Shown: positions 1 through 6,228, counted from the stretch's first letter. The stretch is DNA of 6,237 bases from Patescibacteria group bacterium UBA1875 (GCA_002338125.1 DDHN01000005.1:3014-9250), one strand, 5' to 3'. A program made the numbers and translations. Notes: generated by a model from the sequence alone, not told the origin.

Positions 1-23
1 AAATTGAGTTGTGCAAAGGTCTC
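1..23 (-). mobile_element. Possible terminal inverted repeat of an insertion sequence (edge)
   Basis: Read on the minus strand from position 23, the sequence begins GAGACCTTTGCACAAC. This resembles the 'GAGACCTTTGCA' termini I recall for some IS5-like elements. If so, the element body lies off the left edge and the operon ends about 155 bp from it. Only one end is visible, with no transposase or target duplication to test, so this is a pattern-memory call. Confidence 0.25.
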
Positions 24-102
24 AACCTATTAATAAGCACATTTACTCCAAATTATACAAAGAGCGAAATTGCAATCACATCTCTTTTATAACAGTCCAA
101 AC

Positions 103-120
103 TAATGATAGCTATCACTA
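103..120. repeat. 18 bp imperfect palindrome with perfect TGATAGCTATCA core
   Basis: The 12 bp core at 106-117 is a perfect palindrome. Two further base pairs match on each side after one mismatch (105/118). It sits about 20-40 bp downstream of the start that the candidate promoter at 147-174 would give. That is a plausible place for a repressor operator on the next transcript; this is inference only. Confidence 0.4.
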
Positions 121-146
121 TAACGCCTAAGATTTTTACACGATCG

Positions 147-174
147 ATTATAATTATATGTACTGTTCATTCAA
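147..174 (-). promoter_or_regulatory. Possible sigma-70-type promoter reading out of the left edge
   Basis: On the minus strand TTGAAT (169-174) is separated by 16 nt from TATAAT (147-152), just after the carrier gene stop. It would drive transcription leftwards into the next gene beyond the window. The region is very AT-rich and the second box lies beside a 10 bp TATAATTATA palindrome (149-158), so a chance match is quite possible. Confidence 0.3.
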
Positions 175-177
175 TTA

Positions 178-657
178 CTACTCACTCTCAATTCTCACTA
201 AAGTCGCAAAGGCATCAACCTGATCCCCTACAGCTACGAAAATTTCTTTAATTTCGCCATCTACAGAGGCTTTTAATTCATTTGACATTTTCATTGACTC
301 TAAAACAACAACAGTTTGCCCCTTTGATATATGTTGACCAACCTCAACTAAAACCTCTTTAATTATGCCGGGCATTGGTGCTTTTATATCCTTTTCACTC
401 TCTTCTTCTATTAATTCTTCCTCACTTTCTTCTGAAATCTTATAAAAGGCATCCTCTGCCCACAAATTTAATCCATCTTTTTCCTGAAAATATGAGATTT
501 TTATATATTTATTATTCTCCTTTACAAATAATTCATCACCAATCATATATATTTCATATCTATAGACTTTACCATCAATTTTGACAATAAAGCAATTGTC
601 CTCCTTGTCTAATTCATATTCCCACAATTTATTGTTAATCTTTACAGTTTCGCTCAT
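178..657 (-). CDS. Biotin carboxyl carrier protein with BT-like N-terminus (split alpha, C part)
   Basis: A 159-residue protein carrying the biotin that shuttles carboxylate between the biotin carboxylase and carboxyltransferase subunits. The C-terminal biotinyl domain (about 91-157) shows APMPGII (93-99) and ESMKM (120-124). Lys123 is the expected biotinylation site, with Ser instead of the commoner Ala before MKM. Residues 1-75 are rich in alternating hydrophobic/charged strand-like segments and resemble the beta-barrel of the BT domain that joins BC to CT in fused methylcrotonyl-/propionyl-CoA carboxylase alpha chains. An acidic linker (76-90, mostly E/S/D) joins the two parts. With the 500-residue upstream protein it totals 659 residues, near a fused MCC alpha chain. 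Only two bases separate its ATG from the upstream TAG, and the frames differ. AGGGGA lies 5 nt before the ATG. It is the last operon gene in view. Confidence 0.93.
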   Translation of the reverse strand: MSETVKINNKLWEYELDKEDNCFIVKIDGKVYRYEIYMIGDELFVKENNKYIKISYFQEKDGLNLWAEDAFYKISEESEEELIEEESEKDIKAPMPGIIKEVLVEVGQHISKGQTVVVLESMKMSNELKASVDGEIKEIFVAVGDQVDAFATLVRIESE

Positions 658-659
658 AA

Positions 660-2162
660 CTATCCCCTGAAATTAGTCAAGTGCTGCCAGCATTCTTTTA
701 ACGTTTCCCTTCCATCTAAATTATATTCATTTGAGAACCCTTGAGAGCCCAAATAATAATAACATGCTATTGCTAAAGGGATATATTCCTCATTTTCATC
801 AAAAAGTTTTTCATAATTTTTATTGATAAAATTTGTATCGTAACACCCTTTTATAAATTCTGGATGTTTAATAATATTCATAATAAAGGATATTGTGGTT
901 TTTAACGGTAAAATATGATAATCAGATAAGGCTTTATGCAACCTATATAGTGACTGCTTTCTGTCTTTACCTCTTGCTATAACCTTTGATATAATAGGGT
1001 CATAATGTATTGGAATTTCAAAACCTTTACACGCTCCATCATCTAAACGAATGCCTGCGCCATAGGGTATTTTATAATAATCAATCTTGCCGGTTGATGG
1101 TATGAAATTGTTTACAGGGTCCTCTGCATAAATTCTTGCCTCTATTGCATGACCTTTGGGAATATTCAAACTATCCTGATTAAAAGATAAACTTTTGCCA
1201 AAAGCCACTTCAATTTGATTAGCAACAAGATCAATCCCTGTAATTTCCTCAGTCACAGGGTGCTCCACCTGTATCCTTGTATTTACCTCTAAAAAATAAA
1301 AGTTTTTATCCTTATCAACCATAAATTCAACTGTACCGGCGGAATCATAAGCAATCTCTTTAATGACCTTTAATGCTGCCTCTCCCATAGATTTTGCTTG
1401 CATTCTATCAATTGTTGTAGAAGGGCTTTCTTCAACAATCTTTTGGTACCTCCTCTGAATTGAGCATTCCCTTTCAGGAAAATAGTAAGCATTGCCAAAC
1501 TTATCGGCTAAAACTTGAATTTCAATATGATGAGGCTCTTCCAAAAGCTTTTCAAAATAAATAGTAGGATCTGCAAAGGAGGATTCTGCTTCTTTTCTTG
1601 CAATATCTACATTATCTATTAATTCCCTTTCATCCCTGACAATGCGCATCCCCTTGCCACCACCTCCGGCAGAAGCTTTTATAAGAATTGGAAAACCCAA
1701 CCCCTTTGCTGCATCTACAGGATCTGTATTGCTACCTAATGTCACACCCGGTATTATTGGAACTCCTGCACTTTTAGCTATTTCTCTGGCCCTTATCTTA
1801 TCACCAACATCATACATAGACTTAGGTTGTGGTCCAACCCAAACCATATTTGATGATTTAACAACATCAGCAAATTTGGTATTTTCTGCTAAAAACCCAT
1901 ATCCGGGATGAATACCATCAATCTTATTTTTCTTTGCAACTTCAATAATTCTATCAATGTTTAGATAGCTTTTTGAAGCTTCACTTTCACCTACATAATA
2001 TGCTTCATCTGCAAATGTAAGATGTGGTGAGAATTTATCAGCATCAGAATAAATAGCTATAGCTGTATGCCCCAGTTCTCTGATTGCTTTTAAAATTCTA
2101 ATTGCAATCTCACCCCTGTTAGCAACTAAAATTCTCTTTTTTTCACATTCTGAATATTCCAA
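660..2162 (-). CDS. 3-Methylcrotonyl-CoA carboxylase, biotin carboxylase subunit (split alpha, N part)
   Basis: A 500-residue protein (from the TTG at 2162) that uses ATP and bicarbonate to carboxylate biotin on the carrier protein encoded next. Seen, numbered from that start: the N-terminal KKRILVANRGEIA (8-20), HPGYGFLAEN (85-94), the ATP-grasp glycine loop GGGGKG (166-171), HHIEIQVL (211-218), RECSIQRRYQK (231-241), LEVNTRIQVEHPVTE (291-305) with metal and catalytic residues Glu292, Asn294, Arg296 and Glu300, and Arg343 in EARIYAEDP. The BC domain ends near residue 455. The remaining tail ends in WQHLTNFRG, which resembles the opening of the BT domain of fused alpha subunits (W...GWRLN), so the chain stops inside BT. 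No ATG, GTG or other TTG lies closer to the family N-terminus in frame. TTG at 2162 has GGAGAGG 6 nt upstream. An upstream in-frame ATG at 2252 would give a 110 bp overlap and an N-terminus unlike the family, so I reject it. Confidence 0.92.
   Translation of the reverse strand: MEYSECEKKRILVANRGEIAIRILKAIRELGHTAIAIYSDADKFSPHLTFADEAYYVGESEASKSYLNIDRIIEVAKKNKIDGIHPGYGFLAENTKFADVVKSSNMVWVGPQPKSMYDVGDKIRAREIAKSAGVPIIPGVTLGSNTDPVDAAKGLGFPILIKASAGGGGKGMRIVRDERELIDNVDIARKEAESSFADPTIYFEKLLEEPHHIEIQVLADKFGNAYYFPERECSIQRRYQKIVEESPSTTIDRMQAKSMGEAALKVIKEIAYDSAGTVEFMVDKDKNFYFLEVNTRIQVEHPVTEEITGIDLVANQIEVAFGKSLSFNQDSLNIPKGHAIEARIYAEDPVNNFIPSTGKIDYYKIPYGAGIRLDDGACKGFEIPIHYDPIISKVIARGKDRKQSLYRLHKALSDYHILPLKTTISFIMNIIKHPEFIKGCYDTNFINKNYEKLFDENEEYIPLAIACYYYLGSQGFSNEYNLDGRETLKECWQHLTNFRG
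663..668 (-). promoter_or_regulatory. Shine-Dalgarno site of the carrier protein gene
   Basis: AGGGGA, then TAGTT, then ATG at 657. The SD lies in the last two sense codons of biotin carboxylase and the spacer contains its stop, so the two proteins are probably translationally coupled. Its presence supports a genuine gene split rather than a broken gene. Confidence 0.65.
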
Positions 2163-3750
2163 AGTTAACCTCTCCAATTTTTTTATTAAGAGATAATTCA
2201 ATTGACAGCATAAGGTATTGCCTTGTTTTAGCAGGATCAATAATACCATCATCCCAAAGTCTAGCTGTTGAATACAGTGCCTCAGATTTATTTTTATAAT
2301 CTTCCAATATAGGATTTCTTATATTTTCTATCTCTTTTTCACTTAACGTTTTGCCTTCTCTTTCATACTGTTTTATTTTCACTTGAGTTAATACATCTGC
2401 TGCCTGATTATGGCCCATAACTCCTATTCTTGAATTTGGCCACATCCATAAAAATCTTGGATTAAACCCTCTTCCGCACATTGCATAATTACCCGCACCA
2501 TAGGAATTCCCTACAATAACGGTAAACTTAGGTACATTTGTAGTTGATACTGCATGCACCCATTTCGCACCATCTTTGGGCATACCTTGGTGTTCATATT
2601 TTTTGCCGATAATAAAACCGGTAATATTTTGTAGAAAAATAAGTGGTATTTTTCTAAATGAACAAAGCTCTATAAAATGTGCAGCCTTTGTAGATGATTC
2701 CGGGAAAATAGCCCCGTTATTACCTATTATGCCTACTAAATATCCACCGATCCTGGCAAAGCCAGCTACAACTGTCTGGCCATATCTCGCTTTAAATTCT
2801 TCAAACTCACTATTATCTACAATTCTTGCAATGATTTCTCGAACATCGTATGGAGCTTCTAAGTTATCCGGGATAATACCATATATTTCGTCAGGGTCAT
2901 AATAAGGCTCTTTAGGTGATACTCTATCTATGGGAAATTTTTCACCTTTAGGATAGTTTGCAAATATTTCTCTCACCTTCCTGATACCAGCCTCTTCATC
3001 ATTCGCATAGTAGTCAGCCACACCTGAGATCCTTGTATGGACATCTGCGCCGCCCAGCTCCTCTGCATCCACCACTTCGCCAGTGGCAGCCTTAACCAGA
3101 GGAGGCCCCCCTATAAATATTGCACCTGTATCTTTAACTATTATACACTGATCACACATTGCAGGCTGATATGCCCCACCTGCTGTTGCCAAACCTGTTA
3201 CCAGCGCAACCTGTAAAAGTCCTTTACTGCTCATGACTGCTTGATTATAAAAAATATTGCCAAAGTGCTCTTTATCAGGGAAAACACCATCCTGTAAGGG
3301 CAAATAAGCTCCACCTGAATCAACTATATACAGACAAGGCAGATTATTCTCCATTGCAATATGTTGTGCTCTTATGTGTTTTTTTACTGTAACAGGATAA
3401 TATGTACCACCTTTAACTGTTTGATCATTTGCAACAATCATAACCTCTCTTCCTGAAACTCTTCCCACTCCTGTTACAATACCAGCTGAAGGCACTTCGC
3501 CACCATACATATTATACGCTGCCATAGGTGCAACTTCTAAAAAAGGTGAGCCCTTATCTAATACTTTTTCAATCCTCTGCCTACAAAACAATTTACCCCT
3601 TTCTTTATTCACTTCATGTGACTTTTTTGCCCCCCCATTTTTTATGACAGCTTTTATATCCTCTATTTCTTTTATCAATTCTTTATTATGCTCATAGCGT
3701 TTTTTAAAGTTTTCATCACTTGTATTAATACTACTTAATATCTTAGCCAT
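2143..3750 (-). CDS. 3-Methylcrotonyl-CoA carboxylase, carboxyltransferase (beta) subunit
   Basis: A 535-residue carboxyltransferase that moves CO2 from carboxybiotin to the gamma carbon of 3-methylcrotonyl-CoA, making 3-methylglutaconyl-CoA. It has two crotonase-fold halves. The N half carries VKGGTYYPVTVKKHIRAQ (112-129), VDSGGAYLP (143-151), the oxyanion-type loop AGGAY (190-194) and GPPLVKAATGE (215-225). The C half carries LQNITGF (373-379), GNSYGAGNYAMCGR (414-427), WPNSRIGVMG (437-446), WDDGIIDP (499-506) and the C-terminal FGIFRM. These match the methylcrotonyl-CoA carboxylase beta branch (LiuB/MCCB) more closely, from memory, than propionyl-CoA carboxylase beta; geranyl-CoA carboxylase cannot be fully excluded. 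AGGGAG lies 5 nt before the ATG, inside the end of the crotonase gene. Its end overlaps the inferred start of the biotin carboxylase gene by 20 bp. The beta gene lying before the alpha genes is common in liu-type clusters. Full length, no damage seen. Confidence 0.95.
   Translation of the reverse strand: MAKILSSINTSDENFKKRYEHNKELIKEIEDIKAVIKNGGAKKSHEVNKERGKLFCRQRIEKVLDKGSPFLEVAPMAAYNMYGGEVPSAGIVTGVGRVSGREVMIVANDQTVKGGTYYPVTVKKHIRAQHIAMENNLPCLYIVDSGGAYLPLQDGVFPDKEHFGNIFYNQAVMSSKGLLQVALVTGLATAGGAYQPAMCDQCIIVKDTGAIFIGGPPLVKAATGEVVDAEELGGADVHTRISGVADYYANDEEAGIRKVREIFANYPKGEKFPIDRVSPKEPYYDPDEIYGIIPDNLEAPYDVREIIARIVDNSEFEEFKARYGQTVVAGFARIGGYLVGIIGNNGAIFPESSTKAAHFIELCSFRKIPLIFLQNITGFIIGKKYEHQGMPKDGAKWVHAVSTTNVPKFTVIVGNSYGAGNYAMCGRGFNPRFLWMWPNSRIGVMGHNQAADVLTQVKIKQYEREGKTLSEKEIENIRNPILEDYKNKSEALYSTARLWDDGIIDPAKTRQYLMLSIELSLNKKIGEVNFGIFRM
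2169..2175 (-). promoter_or_regulatory. Shine-Dalgarno site supporting a TTG start for biotin carboxylase
   Basis: GGAGAGG on the minus strand is followed by a 6-nt spacer (TTAACT) and TTG at 2162. It sits inside the last codons of the carboxyltransferase gene and is the best SD near the conserved biotin carboxylase N-terminus. It is about 22 nt from the out-of-frame GTG at 2146, too far to serve that codon. Confidence 0.65.
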
Positions 3751-4515
3751 CTATTCTCCCTTCCAACTTGGTTTTCTTTTTTCCAAAAAGGCGCTTGCGC
3801 CCTCTTTTAGATCCTTTGATGTAAAATTTATAATCCTAAGTAGCGCTAAATAATCCTCCTGAATATCATCACGCCTTGAGTTGTATATAGCATCCATTGC
3901 AAGTTTAATAACTGATGAACTTTTTGAAGATATCGATTCTGCCAGTCGACAGGCTTTCTCTAAAGGATTTTCTTCTATATAATGTACTAAACCAATATCA
4001 AAAGCATATTTAACATCAAAAACCTCCCTTGTTAAAGCCAGCTTAACAGCCAGCCTTTCGCCAACTGCTCTTTTAACACTAGTATAAATGCAGTATGGAA
4101 ATATCCCCAGATTCATTTCAGGCATTCCAAATTTACAACTATCATTTGCAACAACGATATGACTAGCAGCCACAAGCCCAAAACCACCACCTAAAGCATA
4201 ACCATTGACAGCTGCTATTACAGGTTTTTTTAGAAAATAATCGAATCTAAAAACATCTGCATTCACCTTTATATCTTCATAATGAGCAACCGGTGGTTTA
4301 TCAACACCTTCAATAAATTCATGGATATTCCATCCGGCGCAAAAGTTGCCATTTTTTCCCGTTAAAACAACAGCACTCACACTATCATCCTCTGAAAGTT
4401 CCCTGCATTTATCTAACAGTTGTTTTGACATCTCAAAATCTAATGCATTTTTTTTCTCTTTATTATTCAAAAACAGTATTGCATAACCATCTTTTTTCTC
4501 GCATATTACTTTCAT
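3751..4515 (-). CDS. Enoyl-CoA hydratase/crotonase family protein, probable 3-methylglutaconyl-CoA hydratase
   Basis: A 254-residue protein of standard crotonase length. Its context predicts hydration of 3-methylglutaconyl-CoA to HMG-CoA, the LiuC/AUH step. Seen: the CoA-binding/oxyanion region FCAGWNIHEF (58-67), where AG-D is usual and W62-N63 replaces it; the second oxyanion loop NGYALGGGFGLVAASHIV (104-121); and MPEMNLGIFP (131-140). The acid/base Glu of the rat hydratase second site is kept as Glu133. The first one (Glu in GGGCEL) is Gly113 here (GGGFGL). Loss of that residue occurs in isomerases, decarboxylases and some clustered bacterial acyl-CoA hydratases, so the reaction is inferred from neighbours rather than residues. 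The ATG has AGAGAGG 5 nt upstream (4521-4527). Its TAG directly abuts the ATG of the carboxyltransferase gene, and its last codons form that gene's SD, which suggests translational coupling. Confidence 0.85.
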   Translation of the reverse strand: MKVICEKKDGYAILFLNNKEKKNALDFEMSKQLLDKCRELSEDDSVSAVVLTGKNGNFCAGWNIHEFIEGVDKPPVAHYEDIKVNADVFRFDYFLKKPVIAAVNGYALGGGFGLVAASHIVVANDSCKFGMPEMNLGIFPYCIYTSVKRAVGERLAVKLALTREVFDVKYAFDIGLVHYIEENPLEKACRLAESISSKSSSVIKLAMDAIYNSRRDDIQEDYLALLRIINFTSKDLKEGASAFLEKRKPSWKGE

Positions 4516-4531
4516 TAATACCTCTCTGACA

Positions 4532-4975
4532 TCAATATTCTATCAATTCAATTAATATACCAAGAGCTGATTTGGGATGTATAAAGATGTAGGATAATTT
4601 GCCCTCACCTGTTACCGGATTATCAATATCTACTGGTTCGTCCGGTATCAACTGCACCCCTTTTCTTTTAAGCTTTGCAACAAACTCCCTAAGTTTGCAA
4701 ACACGAAGAGCTATATGATTAAGCCCTTCACCTTTTTTCTCTATAAATTTAGCAATTACACTATCATTAGAGGTAGCTTCTAATAACTGAAATTGAGTCT
4801 CCCCTATTCTTTGACTTTTCACTCTAATTTTTTCATGGGCTAATTCCCAGCCAAGGTCAAAAGTAAACCCAAATAATTCATTAAATAGCGACACTCCTTT
4901 ATTTGCATCTTTTACAGCAATTGCAATTTCTTCTATACCCAAAACAAATGATTCTGATTCACCCATTGTAGACAT
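4532..4975 (-). CDS. Methylmalonyl-CoA epimerase-like VOC superfamily protein
   Basis: A 147-residue single protein with two vicinal-oxygen-chelate modules, the size of methylmalonyl-CoA epimerase. Family-like stretches are GIEEIAIAVKD (13-23), GETQFQLLE (58-66), SVIAKFIEKKGEGLNHIAL (72-90) and IHPKSALGILIEL (132-144). Mapped onto the known epimerase, the metal-ligand positions are Glu16 (normally His, as in DHIGIAV), Gln63, His87 and Glu143. By ungapped alignment the active-site Glu of the usual EQGV/EQKV segment falls on His47. It may therefore not catalyse the textbook epimerisation. Its role here is unknown: leucine breakdown has no methylmalonyl-CoA step, and HMG-CoA has no epimerisable alpha-methyl centre. 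Two starts are possible. ATG at 4975 has a GAGG only 1 nt upstream; ATG at 4966 (Met4) has it 10 nt upstream and may be the true start. Sixteen bases separate it from the crotonase gene. Fold assignment is firm, activity is not. Confidence 0.85.
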   Translation of the reverse strand: MSTMGESESFVLGIEEIAIAVKDANKGVSLFNELFGFTFDLGWELAHEKIRVKSQRIGETQFQLLEATSNDSVIAKFIEKKGEGLNHIALRVCKLREFVAKLKRKGVQLIPDEPVDIDNPVTGEGKLSYIFIHPKSALGILIELIEY

Positions 4976-4976
4976 A

Positions 4977-4980
4977 CCTC
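4977..4980 (-). promoter_or_regulatory. Ribosome-binding GAGG that bears on the VOC gene start
   Basis: GAGG on the minus strand is the only SD-like core ahead of this gene. It lies 1 nt from the ATG at 4975, too close for normal initiation, and 10 nt from the ATG at 4966. Other genes in this operon use spacers of 5-6 nt. The site therefore leans towards initiation at 4966 but does not settle it. Confidence 0.4.
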
Positions 4981-5048
4981 ATCGATCTGCTTTCACTGCA
5001 ACTTGTAAACACGAGCTATCTTTTCAACCCTGCCCCTTATCTTTGGGA

Positions 5049-5074
5049 TATAACAACCTTTAAAAAGTTGTATA
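5049..5074. repeat. Near-palindrome across the dehydrogenase stop codon
   Basis: On the plus strand the arms are TATAACAAC (5049-5057) and GTTGTATA (5067-5074), complementary apart from one bulged A. Between them a C/A mismatch is followed by TTT pairing with AAA around a single central base. It covers the end of the isovaleryl-CoA dehydrogenase gene, including its TAA (5060-5062). There is no GC-rich stem and no U tract after it, so it is not a classical intrinsic terminator. It could fold in the mRNA as a processing or 3'-protecting hairpin at the only sizeable gap in the operon, or it may be a DNA operator or chance AT-rich symmetry. Confidence 0.4.
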
Positions 5075-6223
5075 ACGATTCTCTATATCGTTTGATATGA
5101 TTAATTTCATTATCTCGCTTGTGCCAGCTCCAATAGTATATAATTTTGCATCTCTCCAATACATCTGCGGCATAGTGTCTTCCATATAACCAGTACCGCC
5201 CATAATTTGAATTGCTTCTTCTGCACACTTAACTGCTGCCTCTGAAGACTGCAATTTAACAGCAGCAGTTGGTGCTCTTAATGCTCTGCTCCCTTTATTT
5301 TTATTCCACTCATTTGCAAGGCTGTACAAGTAGCACCTATTTAACTCTAATTGTGTAAACATATAAGATAATTTATCTTTTATAAATTGATACTTAATAA
5401 TAGGTTTCCCAAATTGTATCCTAAGAGCAGCGTAATCTGACGCCTCTTTTAATGACCCTTTCATCATGCCAATATTTTCACCCGACAAACCAATCCTCTC
5501 AACATCCAAACCTGACATCATAATATAAACGCCATCACCTTCCTCTCCCAAACGGTTTTCTACCGGCACCTCTACATTATCAAAGAATACTTCCCCTGTA
5601 GGAGAAGCTCTCATACCCATTTTATTTAGTTTGTTAACTGTAATATTGCCAAAATCCTTTTCTACAATAAAAGCGGATACATTTCTCTTTTCACTTGTTT
5701 CATCGGTTGTTGCGTATACAACAAAAATATCAGCATGTGGTGCATTTGTTATAAATGTTTTTGTCCCATTGATAACATAATAGTCCCCTTTTTTTACTGC
5801 TTTAGTTTTGGGATGGGCTGCATCACTACCCACTTCAGGCTCAGTTAAACAGATGGAGGCAATTTTTTTGCCTGCTGCTATATCCGGAATGTATTTCTCT
5901 TTTTGCGTTTTATTACCTGCTCTGTTAATGACATTACCTGCTAATATAGTATGTGCCCCAAGAGTCATACCAATAGCAGGTGAATATACTGCCATTTCCT
6001 CCATAACAACAGCAGCCAAAAGCAGATCATCTCCCAGTCCACCTAAGTCACTATCTAACATAATACCTGTTAATCCAATTTCACCCATCTTGCCCCACAA
6101 GTCATATGGCATGTATTGTTCAGCATCCCATTTAAGCGTATCTTTAAACTCTTTCTCACAAAAAGTATTAACTGACTCCATTATATTTTTCGCTTCATCA
6201 GTTAACAAATTTTTTGAAATCAT
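5060..6223 (-). CDS. Isovaleryl-CoA dehydrogenase (acyl-CoA dehydrogenase family)
   Basis: A 387-residue flavoprotein of normal family length, predicted to oxidise isovaleryl-CoA to 3-methylcrotonyl-CoA in the cytoplasm and pass electrons to ETF. Seen: the FAD/substrate-binding segment LTEPEVGSD (126-134), FITNA (157-161), and MGGTGYMED (341-349). The family places its catalytic base in one of two positions. In most short/medium-chain enzymes it is the Glu of a C-terminal EGT motif; here that site reads GAGT (365-368), with Ala366 in place of Glu. The isovaleryl-CoA dehydrogenase position is in helix G, and here it holds Glu242 within MSGLDVER (236-243). This swap, plus the carboxylase neighbours, supports isovaleryl-CoA over other branched substrates. 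LiuA/IVD is the equivalent. The ATG is preceded by AGAGGAGG five bases away. It is the first gene of the operon visible here. An 84 bp gap follows it. Confidence 0.93.
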   Translation of the reverse strand: MISKNLLTDEAKNIMESVNTFCEKEFKDTLKWDAEQYMPYDLWGKMGEIGLTGIMLDSDLGGLGDDLLLAAVVMEEMAVYSPAIGMTLGAHTILAGNVINRAGNKTQKEKYIPDIAAGKKIASICLTEPEVGSDAAHPKTKAVKKGDYYVINGTKTFITNAPHADIFVVYATTDETSEKRNVSAFIVEKDFGNITVNKLNKMGMRASPTGEVFFDNVEVPVENRLGEEGDGVYIMMSGLDVERIGLSGENIGMMKGSLKEASDYAALRIQFGKPIIKYQFIKDKLSYMFTQLELNRCYLYSLANEWNKNKGSRALRAPTAAVKLQSSEAAVKCAEEAIQIMGGTGYMEDTMPQMYWRDAKLYTIGAGTSEIMKLIISNDIENRYTTF

Positions 6224-6228
6224 GTTTG

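Larger units (their letters stand above)
1..177. other. Non-coding interval after the operon
   Basis: No gene can be supported here on either strand. The interval holds the candidate promoter, the 18 bp palindrome, a small CGATCG palindrome (141-146) and, at 1-23, a possible insertion-sequence end. I see no GC-rich hairpin followed by a T run on the minus strand, so where the operon transcript ends is unclear. A short minus-strand frame opens near 45 with GGAG ahead of it and runs to the edge, but it is too short to call. Confidence 0.5.

Noticed and set aside
2163..2252. In-frame upstream ATG extension of biotin carboxylase to 2252
   Set aside because: It would add 30 residues unlike any biotin carboxylase N-terminus, all lying within the coding sequence of the carboxyltransferase C-terminus. 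TTG at 2162 has a good SD.
375..2902. Several plus-strand open frames antisense to the carrier, biotin carboxylase and carboxyltransferase genes
   Set aside because: They are antisense shadows of strongly conserved genes, with no SD and no recognisable domains.
4993..5084. Short minus-strand frame across the 84 bp gap whose last ~20 codons look protein-like and basic
   Set aside because: It has no start codon after its upstream stop, is about 29 codons long and overlaps the dehydrogenase end. It may be a chance frame or an old remnant; nothing supports a gene.
5037..5228. 63-codon minus-strand open frame overlapping the end of the dehydrogenase gene
   Set aside because: It lies mostly inside the dehydrogenase gene in another frame. 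It has an unnatural composition rich in Arg, Tyr and Cys and no SD worth noting.
5060..6223. Apparent loss of the catalytic Glu in the C-terminal EGT motif of the acyl-CoA dehydrogenase
   Set aside because: It is not a defect. Isovaleryl-CoA dehydrogenases have Ala/Gly there and carry the base in helix G, present here as Glu242.
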